From contig JAWOIO010000210.1 in NCBI GenBank assembly GCA_046484625.1, positions 1 to 17,786 on the forward strand: DNA of 17,786 nt. Direction: 5' to 3'. Shown piece after piece: positions 7,301 through 13,668 of this stretch (within the stretch, counting starts at the first letter, position 1; every line of letters starts with the position of its first letter). This DNA is from DASUAO01 sp046484625 (GTDB taxonomy: Bacteria > Actinomycetota > Acidimicrobiia > IMCC26256 > PALSA-555). The notes under the pieces were generated by a model. It saw nothing but the letters and a program-made list of their open reading frames with translations. It did no database searches and had not been told where the DNA came from. The translations under genes were made by a program, and so were the position numbers.

Positions 7301-8527
7301 TCACATCTGCAGCGCGGCGAGCCCGATGGCATCCGCGGGTCGCTCGCCGAGGGATGCATCGATCCGTCGCCGCCTGCCGTCGCGGAGCACGGTCAGCTCG
7401 ACCGGGTCGCCCGGTCGCAGGCGCGAGATCGCGCTGGCGAGCTCGCCGACGTCGGTGACCCGTCGCCCGCCGATCGCGGTGACGACGTCGCCCACGGCCA
7501 GGCCTGCGGCCTCGCCCGGCCCGGCGGCGGCCACCGCCTGCACCCGCGCGCCGCCACCGTCTCGTTCGGTCTCGTCCACCGCGTACGTGCCCAGCCAGCC
7601 GTGGGCCGCATGTCCCGCCGTCGTCAGCTGGTCGGCGACGGTCCGCGCGGCATCGATCGGGACGGCGTGCCCCGGTACCGACCCACTGAGGATCGCGACG
7701 ACCGCCCCGGTCTCGTCGAGGAGGATCCCGCCCCCGTCGCCGGCGCCGTCCTCGAGGTCGGTGCCGAGCATCCCGGCCAGGACGCGGCCGGCGGGATCGC
7801 CGAGGACCATGTCGAGGCCGCTCACGATCCCCTCGTTCGCCCACCGACGCTGTGACGCGCTCGCACCCACCGCGAGGACCCAGGTCCCGACACCCACGCC
7901 GTCGGCCGAGCCCATCCGGGCACCGGGAGCGCCGGCGCCGTCGGCCTTGAGGACGGCCAGGTCGGTCGCAGGGTCGCCGCCGAGGAGCTCGGCCGGCACC
8001 ACGGACCCGTCGGACGTCGTGACCGTGATCGTTCCGCCTCGCACGACCAGGAACGCGTTGGTCAGGATCCGATCGCCGCCGAGCACGACGCCCGTGCCGA
8101 ACCGGTCCTCACCGGCTTCGCCGCCGATCGCACGGACTGCGACGACGCTCGGGCTGATCGTCGCGACGAGCCCGGCCGTCCGATCGACGCCGAGCTCGGG
8201 GAAGGCGGGGACGAACGCGGCGCGCGTCTCCGATGCGCCGTCGTCGAACCCTCCCGTCGCCAGGACGACGCCCAGGGTCACGATCGCGCCGCAGAGGGCG
8301 CCGGCCAGCGCGACGCCGAGCGCGCTCCACCCGGGGCGCGGCGTGCCGGGGCGCAGTGTGCCCGGGCGCGGTGTGGGCGGTGCCGATGCGGTGACGGCCC
8401 CGAGCTCGCTCGGATGGGCCCAGACGCGGTCCAGGGGATGGGGCAACGCGCCACTGCCCTCGGGCTCGTCCTGATCCGGATCGGGCTGATCCGGACGCCT
8501 CGGGTCGTCGGAATCCCGTTCGGCCAT
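7301..8527 (-). CDS. HtrA-like PDZ protein, predicted catalytically inactive
   Basis: This 408-residue protein has a cytoplasmic Pro/Asp-rich N terminus with DRVWAHPSELG (33-43), one membrane helix (about 67-90), a trypsin/HtrA-fold domain (about 115-300) and a C-terminal PDZ domain (about 308-395). The protease core is recognisable as GTGVVLGGDRILTN, DPATDLAVLK and GDGGGILLDETGAVVAI. In active HtrA these read TNxHVV, DPxTDLAVLK and GNSGG. Here the His position is Phe159 and the Ser position is Gly265, while Asp189 remains. It is therefore probably a pseudoprotease with a binding, scaffolding or sensing role outside the membrane. The ATG at 8527 has TACACT eight bases upstream. It is divergent from moaE by 84 bases. 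Confidence 0.83.
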   Translation of the reverse strand: MAERDSDDPRRPDQPDPDQDEPEGSGALPHPLDRVWAHPSELGAVTASAPPTPRPGTLRPGTPRPGWSALGVALAGALCGAIVTLGVVLATGGFDDGASETRAAFVPAFPELGVDRTAGLVATISPSVVAVRAIGGEAGEDRFGTGVVLGGDRILTNAFLVVRGGTITVTTSDGSVVPAELLGGDPATDLAVLKADGAGAPGARMGSADGVGVGTWVLAVGASASQRRWANEGIVSGLDMVLGDPAGRVLAGMLGTDLEDGAGDGGGILLDETGAVVAILSGSVPGHAVPIDAARTVADQLTTAGHAAHGWLGTYAVDETERDGGGARVQAVAAAGPGEAAGLAVGDVVTAIGGRRVTDVGELASAISRLRPGDPVELTVLRDGRRRRIDASLGERPADAIGLAALQM

Positions 8528-8535
8528 GACCTGTC

Positions 8536-8541
8536 AGTGTA
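8536..8541 (-). promoter_or_regulatory. Possible -10 element of the HtrA-like gene
   Basis: TACACT on the minus strand lies eight bases before the ATG at 8527, giving a leader of only one or two bases. No convincing -35 is visible at the usual spacing. Confidence 0.3.
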
Positions 8542-8599
8542 AAGAGCGACTTCGTCCTGGCGACCGCGGGTCGGCCGTCCTCCCCGAACCCGGCACCAC

Positions 8600-8605
8600 T
8601 ACGAT
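8600..8605 (+). promoter_or_regulatory. Probable -10 element of moaE (leaderless)
   Basis: TACGAT is followed by six bases and the GTG start of moaE at 8612. This places the expected transcription start on the G of the GTG. It supports the GTG as the true start, since no Shine-Dalgarno sequence is present. Confidence 0.5.
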
Positions 8606-8611
8606 TGGCCC

Positions 8612-9094
8612 GTGCCCGAGGCTGTACCGACGTCCGATTGGGTCGCGATCACCGCGGACCCGTTGCCCCTCACGGAGGCCACGGCGTGGGCTGCCGTTCC
8701 CGGCGCCGGTGCCGTCGTGTCGTTCCTCGGAGTGGTCCGGGACCACTCGGAAGGGCGCGACGGGGTCGAGGCGATCGACTACGAGGCCTACGAGACCGAG
8801 GCTCGGAATCGCCTCGAGGACGTCGCCGCGGAGGTGCGGCGCCGGTGGCCGATGGTGGAGCGCCTCGCGCTCGTGCACCGGGTCGGTGAGGTGGCCCTCT
8901 CCGAGGCCTCGGTCGCAGTGGTGGTCTCGACACCGCATCGTCCCGAGGCGTTCGAGGCGGCCCGCTTCGCGATCGACACCCTGAAGGAGACGGTCCCGAT
9001 CTGGAAGCGGGAGCGCTGGGCCGAGGGCGCCGACTGGGCCACCAGCGGGGTGCCGGTACGGGCGGTGCGCGAGCGCGCCGTCGCGGAGCAGTAG
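8612..9094 (+). CDS. moaE: Molybdopterin synthase catalytic subunit MoaE
   Basis: This 160-residue protein is the large subunit of molybdopterin synthase, which with thiocarboxylated MoaD converts cyclic pyranopterin monophosphate to molybdopterin. Family motifs are present in order: VVSFLGVVRDHSEG (35-48), IDYEAYETEA (55-64), LVHRVGEVALSEASVAVVV (87-105), the HR pair (109-110), and IDTLKETVPIWKRE (121-134). The last contains the two active-site lysines expected from the E. coli enzyme (here Lys125 and Lys132). It starts at a GTG with a leaderless-type hexamer upstream. mreB begins four bases after the stop, so the two are probably one transcript. No other molybdenum-cofactor genes are in the window, and MoaD is not adjacent. 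Confidence 0.93.
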   Translation: MPEAVPTSDWVAITADPLPLTEATAWAAVPGAGAVVSFLGVVRDHSEGRDGVEAIDYEAYETEARNRLEDVAAEVRRRWPMVERLALVHRVGEVALSEASVAVVVSTPHRPEAFEAARFAIDTLKETVPIWKRERWAEGADWATSGVPVRAVRERAVAEQ

Positions 9095-9098
9095 CCGC

Positions 9099-10130
9099 AT
9101 GTCGCGCGACCTCGCCATCGACCTCGGGACCGCCAACACGCTCGTGTACGCGCGCGGCCAGGGCATCATCCTCAACGAGCCCACGGTCATCGCCCTCAAC
9201 AGCCGTACCCAGGACGTCCTTGCGATGGGCCACGAGGCGTGGCACATGATCGGGCGCACACCCGGGCACATCGTCGCGGTGCGGCCCCTGCGCGGCGGCG
9301 CGATCACCGACTTCGAGATCACCCAGCGCCTGATCCGGCTGATCTTCGCCCGGGCCGGGATCACCCGGATGCAGCGGGCCCGGGTGCTCGTGTGCGTCCC
9401 ATCGGCCATCACCCATGTCGAGCAGCGCGCGGTCTTGGAGGCCACGCGGCGGGCCGGCGCGCAGCAGACCTACCTGATCGAGCAGCCGATGGCCGCCGCG
9501 ATCGGCGCGTCGCTGCCGATCCACGAGCCGCTCGGCAACATGGTCGTCGACATCGGTGGTGGGACGAGCGAGATGGCCGTCATCTCACTCGGGGGCATCG
9601 TCTCGCTCCAGGCGGTTCGGGTCGGTGGCTTCGACTTCGACCACGCGATCCAGGCGTACCTGCGCCGCGACCACGGGATCGCGGTCGGCGAGCGCACCGC
9701 CGAGGAGATCAAGCTCGCCGTCGGCTCGGCGTTCCCCACCGCCGACGAGTTCAAGGTCGAGGTGCGCGGGCGCGACCTCATGAGTGGGCTCCCCCGCACG
9801 GTGGTCCTCGAGCCCGAGGAGGTCCGCGAGGCGATCGACGAGCCGGTCAACGCGATCCTCGAGGCGACCAAGCAGGCCCTGTCGGAGACGCCACCCGAGC
9901 TCGCGCAGGACCTCCTCGAGATGGGGATCCACCTCGTCGGTGGTGGCGCGCTCCTGCGGGGGATGGACAAGCGCATCGAGCACGAGACGGGCGTGCCCGT
10001 CCGCCGTTCCGAGCTCCCGCTGGAGACGGTCGTGCTGGGTGCCGGGCGCTGCCTCGAGTCCTTCGACCGCCTCAAGGACATGTTCCTCGACCGCCCGCGG
10101 GGGTCGAGCCAGCGCTACGGCGACCGCTAG
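9099..10130 (+). CDS. mreB: Rod-shape-determining protein MreB (actin homologue)
   Basis: This 343-residue protein has the full length and motifs of MreB/Mbl, the bacterial actin that guides lateral wall synthesis at the inner membrane. The ATP-site motifs are DLGTANT near the N terminus (phosphate 1), DIGGGTSEMAVI in the middle (phosphate 2) and HLVGGGALLRGM near the end (adenosine). GHEAWHMIGRTP and VCVPSAITHVEQRAV are typical MreB segments. It follows moaE by four bases. Neither mreC nor mreD follows, so this is either an orphan copy or the organism's mre genes are split. Its TAG stop is shared through a CTAG palindrome with the convergent HEAT-repeat gene. Confidence 0.95.
   Translation: MSRDLAIDLGTANTLVYARGQGIILNEPTVIALNSRTQDVLAMGHEAWHMIGRTPGHIVAVRPLRGGAITDFEITQRLIRLIFARAGITRMQRARVLVCVPSAITHVEQRAVLEATRRAGAQQTYLIEQPMAAAIGASLPIHEPLGNMVVDIGGGTSEMAVISLGGIVSLQAVRVGGFDFDHAIQAYLRRDHGIAVGERTAEEIKLAVGSAFPTADEFKVEVRGRDLMSGLPRTVVLEPEEVREAIDEPVNAILEATKQALSETPPELAQDLLEMGIHLVGGGALLRGMDKRIEHETGVPVRRSELPLETVVLGAGRCLESFDRLKDMFLDRPRGSSQRYGDR
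10127..10130. other. CTAG palindrome used as stop codon by both convergent genes
   Basis: The four bases CTAG give TAG on the + strand (mreB, 10128-10130) and TAG on the - strand (HEAT-repeat gene, 10127-10129). The two genes therefore end on each other with no intergenic terminator. Confidence 0.9.
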
Positions 10131-10882
10131 TCGCGCGCGGTCCGGGCGTCGTCGTCGCCATCGCCGTCGCCATCGCCGTCGGCGGGTGGGTCCCGGTCCG
10201 TCGGCGGGGCCAGGTCTTCGGCGGCTTGGCGCACCTGCCAGTCCCGGTCCTCGAGCGCCCGGCGCAGCGCGGTGTCGACCGCGTCGCCCTCGAACGGCGC
10301 GAGCGCGAGCACCGCGCGTCGGCGGACGGCCGGCTTGTCCCGGGTCGCGTCCAGGATCGCAGGCAGTCCCGACGGCTCGCCGATCGCCCCCAGCGCGGCG
10401 ACCGCGGCTTCCCGGGCGATCGCGTCTGCATGGGTCGTGGTCACGTCGGAGAGCACCGGGATGGCACCGACCGCGACCGCGTGGGCTCCGAGCTCGCCGA
10501 GCCCCCACGCAGCGGCCTCGACGACGGTCACGTCGTCGTCCGCGAGCCGTGCGACGAGTCCGCGTGCGACCAGCTCGCCGAGGTCGGACCGTGCTCCGTC
10601 GACGCCGCGTGCGGCCAGCGCCGGACCCATCTCCGCGGCGCGGCGACGGACCCGGGCGTCAGGATCCGTGACCACCACGACCCAGGCTGCCGACGCCGCC
10701 GATCCGTCGCCCACCCGGACGATCGCGGCGACCGCGGCCGCGCGCACGCGGGCGTCGAGATCCGCGGTGGCCGCGACGCGCACCCGCTCGGATTCCTCGG
10801 GCGCGAGCGCAGGACCCCGCCCGAGCGCGGCCAGCGCCGCGGCCCGGTCGACGGCGGACCCGGTGGTCGCGCCCTCGGTCAC
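10127..10882 (-). CDS. HEAT-repeat protein
   Basis: This 251-residue, Ala/Arg/Asp-rich protein is made of about six HEAT-like helical repeats. Repeat cores include LDARVRAAAVAAI, PDARVRRRAAEM, VVEAAAWGLGELG, AIAREAAVAALGAIG, KPAVRRRAVLALAPF and DWQVRQAAEDLA. Such proteins are usually binding scaffolds, and no catalytic motif is visible. The C terminus ends in an acidic GDGDGDGDDD tract encoded by a DNA tandem repeat. The GTG start at 10882 sits in a GTGA overlap with the upstream small membrane-protein gene, so the two are translationally coupled and may form a membrane-linked pair. The stop overlaps that of mreB by four bases. The partner and function are unknown. Confidence 0.78.
   Translation of the reverse strand: MTEGATTGSAVDRAAALAALGRGPALAPEESERVRVAATADLDARVRAAAVAAIVRVGDGSAASAAWVVVVTDPDARVRRRAAEMGPALAARGVDGARSDLGELVARGLVARLADDDVTVVEAAAWGLGELGAHAVAVGAIPVLSDVTTTHADAIAREAAVAALGAIGEPSGLPAILDATRDKPAVRRRAVLALAPFEGDAVDTALRRALEDRDWQVRQAAEDLAPPTDRDPPADGDGDGDGDDDARTARD
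10154..10177. repeat. 12-bp tandem repeat encoding a Gly-Asp tail
   Basis: Two perfect copies of GTCGCCATCGCC lie at 10154-10165 and 10166-10177, with a partial third. On the minus strand they encode the GDGDGDGD tail of the HEAT-repeat protein. Confidence 0.8.
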
Positions 10883-11148
10883 ACGCTGGCGTTGACCAGC
10901 GCGAACAAGGCTGCGAACGCGATGGCGATCACCGCGGCCACGCCGAACCCCACCGCGAAGATCAACAGGATCCACCGGACCAGCGCGAACCCGTGCAGCA
11001 GTGCCCGGAGACCGGCGGGCCGGTCCTCGGGCCAGTCGTCGTCGGTGTCGTCGTCGCCCTGGTACGGCTCGACGTTCCGGGCGCGCCCCGACGATCGCCG
11101 CGTCCCTCGGGCAGCAGGTCGCGTGGCAGGCTGACGTTGGCGGTCCAT
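10879..11148 (-). CDS. Small single-pass membrane protein
   Basis: This 89-residue protein is not one I recognise. It has a basic N terminus (MDRQRQPATRPAARGTRR), an acidic patch at 31-42, and one long hydrophobic segment at about 58-85, ending in LVNASV. It is probably a tail-anchored or single-pass inner-membrane protein. The ATG at 11148 has GGAG six bases upstream; longer in-frame extensions would run into the divergent protease gene. Its TGA stop overlaps the GTG start of the HEAT-repeat gene, so the pair is translationally coupled. Function is unknown; it may anchor the HEAT protein at the membrane. Confidence 0.65.
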   Translation of the reverse strand: MDRQRQPATRPAARGTRRSSGRARNVEPYQGDDDTDDDWPEDRPAGLRALLHGFALVRWILLIFAVGFGVAAVIAIAFAALFALVNASV

Positions 11149-11203
11149 CGGCGTCTCCGAGCTGGTCGTGACCACCATCTTCGCACCCCAGACCGGAGCA
11201 ACC

Positions 11204-12316
11204 ATGACCGACCAGCCCGGTACGGCCGACGCCCCGGGCGTCGGCCATGGCGGCACCACACCTCCTGCAGTACCGGCGCGGCGGCGGTGGCCGCTGGTGG
11301 TCGGCCTCGCCGGGCTCGCGGTCACCACGGTCGTCGTGGCGGTCATGGCCTTCATCCGGGTGCCATACGTGATCATCTCGCCAGGTGACGCCACCGCGCT
11401 CGATGACCGTGTCCTCACCATCTCCGACACCCGCACGTACGACCATCGCGGCGAGGTGCTGTTCCTCACCGTGCGCATCACGAACCGTGACCCGAACCTG
11501 TGGCGTTGGCTGTTCGCCCAGCTCGACGACGATGTGCGCGTCGACAAGCGGGAGCAGGTCCTCGGCTGCGCGACGTACGACGAGAGCGGTCGGTTCAACG
11601 ACGAGCTCATGCAACAGTCCCAGGATGTCGCCAAGGAGGTCGCCTTGGAGCGACTCGGCTACGACGTTCCCGAGCGTTCGGCCCGGGTGCTCATCGTCGG
11701 TGCGGAGTGCGACGGCCCGTCGCACGGGAAGCTCCTCCTCGGCGACGAGATCGTCGCCGTCGACGGGACGCCCGTGGCGAGCGCCGAGGAGGTCCGGCCG
11801 CTCGTGGTCGCGCGCGCTCCGGGCGAGCGGATCCTCATGACGATCCGCCGCGGTGACGACGAGCGCGACGTCGCGGTCCGTCTCGGGAGCAACGGCGACG
11901 ATGCGTTCCTCGGGATCTCCACCCAGACCTTCGTCGACTGGGACTTCCCGGTCGACATCTCCATCGACACGCTCCGGGTCAGCGGCCCCTCGGCCGGGCT
12001 GGCCTTCGCGTTGGCCATCGTCGACGGCCTCACGCCGGGCGAGCTGACCGGCGGTGTTCCCGTCGCGGTCACGGGTTCCATGGCGGCGGACGGCTCGGTC
12101 GGCGTGGTCGGTGGCGTCGAGCAGAAGGCCGTGACCGCGCGCCGGAACGGAGCCCGCCTGATGATCGTCCCCGCGGGTGAGGCGGCGGCCGCGCGTCGCA
12201 ACGCGGGAGAGATGAAGGTGGTCGCGGTGGAGACCTTCGACGACGCGCTGCGAGCGTTGGCGAAGGCAGGTGGCGCGAAGGTCCCGGCCGCGCCCCCCGT
12301 TCCTCAGGGCTCGTAG
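11204..12316 (+). CDS. PDZ/S16 Lon-like membrane-anchored protease
   Basis: This 370-residue protein has a cytoplasmic N terminus, a membrane helix at about 29-51, a PDZ domain (about 160-225) and a Lon-type S16 protease domain. The catalytic dyad is visible as Ser263 in VSGPSAGLAFAL and Lys308 in VVGGVEQKAVTARRNGA. The family (YlbL/SdrC-like) lacks the AAA+ ATPase and works outside the membrane. The ATG at 11204 was chosen because GGAG lies just before it; a GTG at 11168 would add twelve residues. It is divergent from the small membrane protein by 55 bases. The next gene starts eleven bases after its stop. From memory, the mycobacterial relative is Rv3194c, which also neighbours UPF0182. Confidence 0.9.
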   Translation: MTDQPGTADAPGVGHGGTTPPAVPARRRWPLVVGLAGLAVTTVVVAVMAFIRVPYVIISPGDATALDDRVLTISDTRTYDHRGEVLFLTVRITNRDPNLWRWLFAQLDDDVRVDKREQVLGCATYDESGRFNDELMQQSQDVAKEVALERLGYDVPERSARVLIVGAECDGPSHGKLLLGDEIVAVDGTPVASAEEVRPLVVARAPGERILMTIRRGDDERDVAVRLGSNGDDAFLGISTQTFVDWDFPVDISIDTLRVSGPSAGLAFALAIVDGLTPGELTGGVPVAVTGSMAADGSVGVVGGVEQKAVTARRNGARLMIVPAGEAAAARRNAGEMKVVAVETFDDALRALAKAGGAKVPAAPPVPQGS

Positions 12317-12319
12317 CAT
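12314..12319 (+). promoter_or_regulatory. Possible -10 element upstream of the Mu-F-like gene
   Basis: TAGCAT overlaps the TAG stop of the protease gene and lies seven bases before the ATG at 12327. This matches the TAnnnT-N7-ATG leaderless pattern. It could give the downstream gene its own transcript in addition to read-through. Confidence 0.4.
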
Positions 12320-12326
12320 CACCAGG

Positions 12327-13655
12327 ATGGCGGAGGATCCGGCGGCCCGGGAGCCGAGCGACGCGCCGGGCGACGAACCGTCGGCGCTCGAGGCGCGGGC
12401 GGCCGAGGTCCTGCGCGCGGCCGAGGAGGTCGCCGCCGCTACCGGTCGGGCGATGGTCTCGGAAGCCAAGGAGGTGCGGCGACGCATCCTCCAGGACGCG
12501 AGCCGACGGCGCACCGAGCTGGTCGCGGAGCTCGAGCGCGTGCGGGGACTCCTCGACCGGGCGTTGGACGCGCTGAAGGTGCCGGTGGATCCGTCCGGTG
12601 CCCCGGCCACCGCAGCGGCCACCGGGGCGGGTGCGGACCCGGCGACCACGGCGCCGTCCGAGGGATCGGCGCCCGCGCCCGCCGCCGACGACGTGTTCGC
12701 GCGGCTGCGGTCGGCCGACCCGGTCGCGGCGCCGCCACGACGCACCGCCGCTCGGCGCCGGGACCCGGCCCCACCGGACGACGCGGCCACGACACAGGCC
12801 GAGCCGGACCGCGAACCGGGCGCGGCGTCGCCCGGCGATGCCGCGTCGGACAGCGAGGTCGCCTCCGGAACGGAGGACGCCGGCGGGCCGACTCCTGCTG
12901 CGTCGGAATCGGACGACGCATCGGGATCGGGAGGGGCGCCGGCGGAGCCGGACGACCCCGACGACGCGCTCCGTCGACGACGCGACGCGGTCCTCGAGCC
13001 ACTCGTGCCCGACACCGTCCGCGCCGCGAAGCGCCTCCTCCAGGACGAGCAGAACTCGCTCCTCGACGCGGTCCGTCGCGCTCGCGGTCGGTACGAGCCG
13101 GCGCGCCTGCTGCCCGAGCACGAGCACCAGCGCGAAGCGTGGGTCTCGATCCTGACCCCGTCGATGGACGCGGCGTTCCTCGGAGGGCGGGCCGCGTCGG
13201 GGAAGACCGGCCGGGTCACCGGCGCGCCGGCGCGGGTCGTGGGTCACGCCCTGTCCGTCGTCGTGACCCAGCTGCGTGAGCGCCTGGCCGCGACCATCGA
13301 GTCCGTGGTCGCCGAAGGCCCCTACGAGTCGCCCCTCGAGCTCCAACGTGCGCTCGGGACGGCCATCGGAGCTCGCTACCGGGAGTGGAAGAGCGCCGAG
13401 CTCGAGGCCCGGCTGCGCGACGCGGCGTGTGCCGCGTACGCGCGCGGGAGCTACGAGGCCGCCGGCGCCGGCGCGCACCTCCGCTGGGTGCCCGCGGACC
13501 CCGGACGATGCCCCGACTGCGACGACAACGCGCTCGAGCCCACGATCAAGGGGTCCCCCTTCCCGACCGGCCAGTCCCATCCCCCGGCGCATCCGGGATG
13601 TCGCTGCCTGGTGGTCCCGATCGACCGCGAGGGGAAGTCCACGGTTACCGCCTAG
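12327..13655 (+). CDS. Protein with coiled N terminus and phage Mu-F-like C-terminal motif
   Basis: This 442-residue protein has three parts. Residues about 17-85 form a charged Ala/Glu/Arg-rich helix resembling a DivIVA-type or apolipoprotein-like coiled coil. Residues about 86-212 are a low-complexity Ala/Pro/Asp/Ser linker. Residues about 213-433 form a helical domain ending in LRWVPADPGRCPDCDDN and HPPAHPGCRCLVVPI. That end, with Cys395, Cys398, His422, Cys425 and Cys427, matches the C-terminal signature of phage Mu gpF / SPP1 gp7-like minor head proteins, which I recognise from memory. The Cys/His set could bind a metal. No other phage gene is nearby. The ATG at 12327 has a TAGCAT hexamer upstream, and UPF0182 follows 13 bases downstream. 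The cellular function is unknown; a domesticated phage fold is an inference. Confidence 0.75.
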   Translation: MAEDPAAREPSDAPGDEPSALEARAAEVLRAAEEVAAATGRAMVSEAKEVRRRILQDASRRRTELVAELERVRGLLDRALDALKVPVDPSGAPATAAATGAGADPATTAPSEGSAPAPAADDVFARLRSADPVAAPPRRTAARRRDPAPPDDAATTQAEPDREPGAASPGDAASDSEVASGTEDAGGPTPAASESDDASGSGGAPAEPDDPDDALRRRRDAVLEPLVPDTVRAAKRLLQDEQNSLLDAVRRARGRYEPARLLPEHEHQREAWVSILTPSMDAAFLGGRAASGKTGRVTGAPARVVGHALSVVVTQLRERLAATIESVVAEGPYESPLELQRALGTAIGARYREWKSAELEARLRDAACAAYARGSYEAAGAGAHLRWVPADPGRCPDCDDNALEPTIKGSPFPTGQSHPPAHPGCRCLVVPIDREGKSTVTA

Positions 13656-13668
13656 GCTCTGGACCGAT

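Noticed and set aside
6519..8474. A plus-strand open frame of about 650 codons antisense to the Ahb-like and HtrA-like genes
   Set aside because: The translation is low-complexity Arg/Ser/Pro sequence with no recognisable domain, while both minus-strand genes have clear motifs.
7301..8527. An active trypsin-like/HtrA serine protease
   Set aside because: Phe and Gly occupy the catalytic His and Ser positions.
10127..13219. A minus-strand open frame of about 1,030 codons across the protease and Mu-F-like genes
   Set aside because: Only its last 251 codons look like protein (HEAT repeats). The rest is Ser/Arg/Ala-rich antisense of well-supported genes, as expected at very high GC.
12327..13655. 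Part of a prophage
   Set aside because: No terminase, portal, capsid, tail or integrase gene is near, and both neighbours are conserved chromosomal envelope genes.
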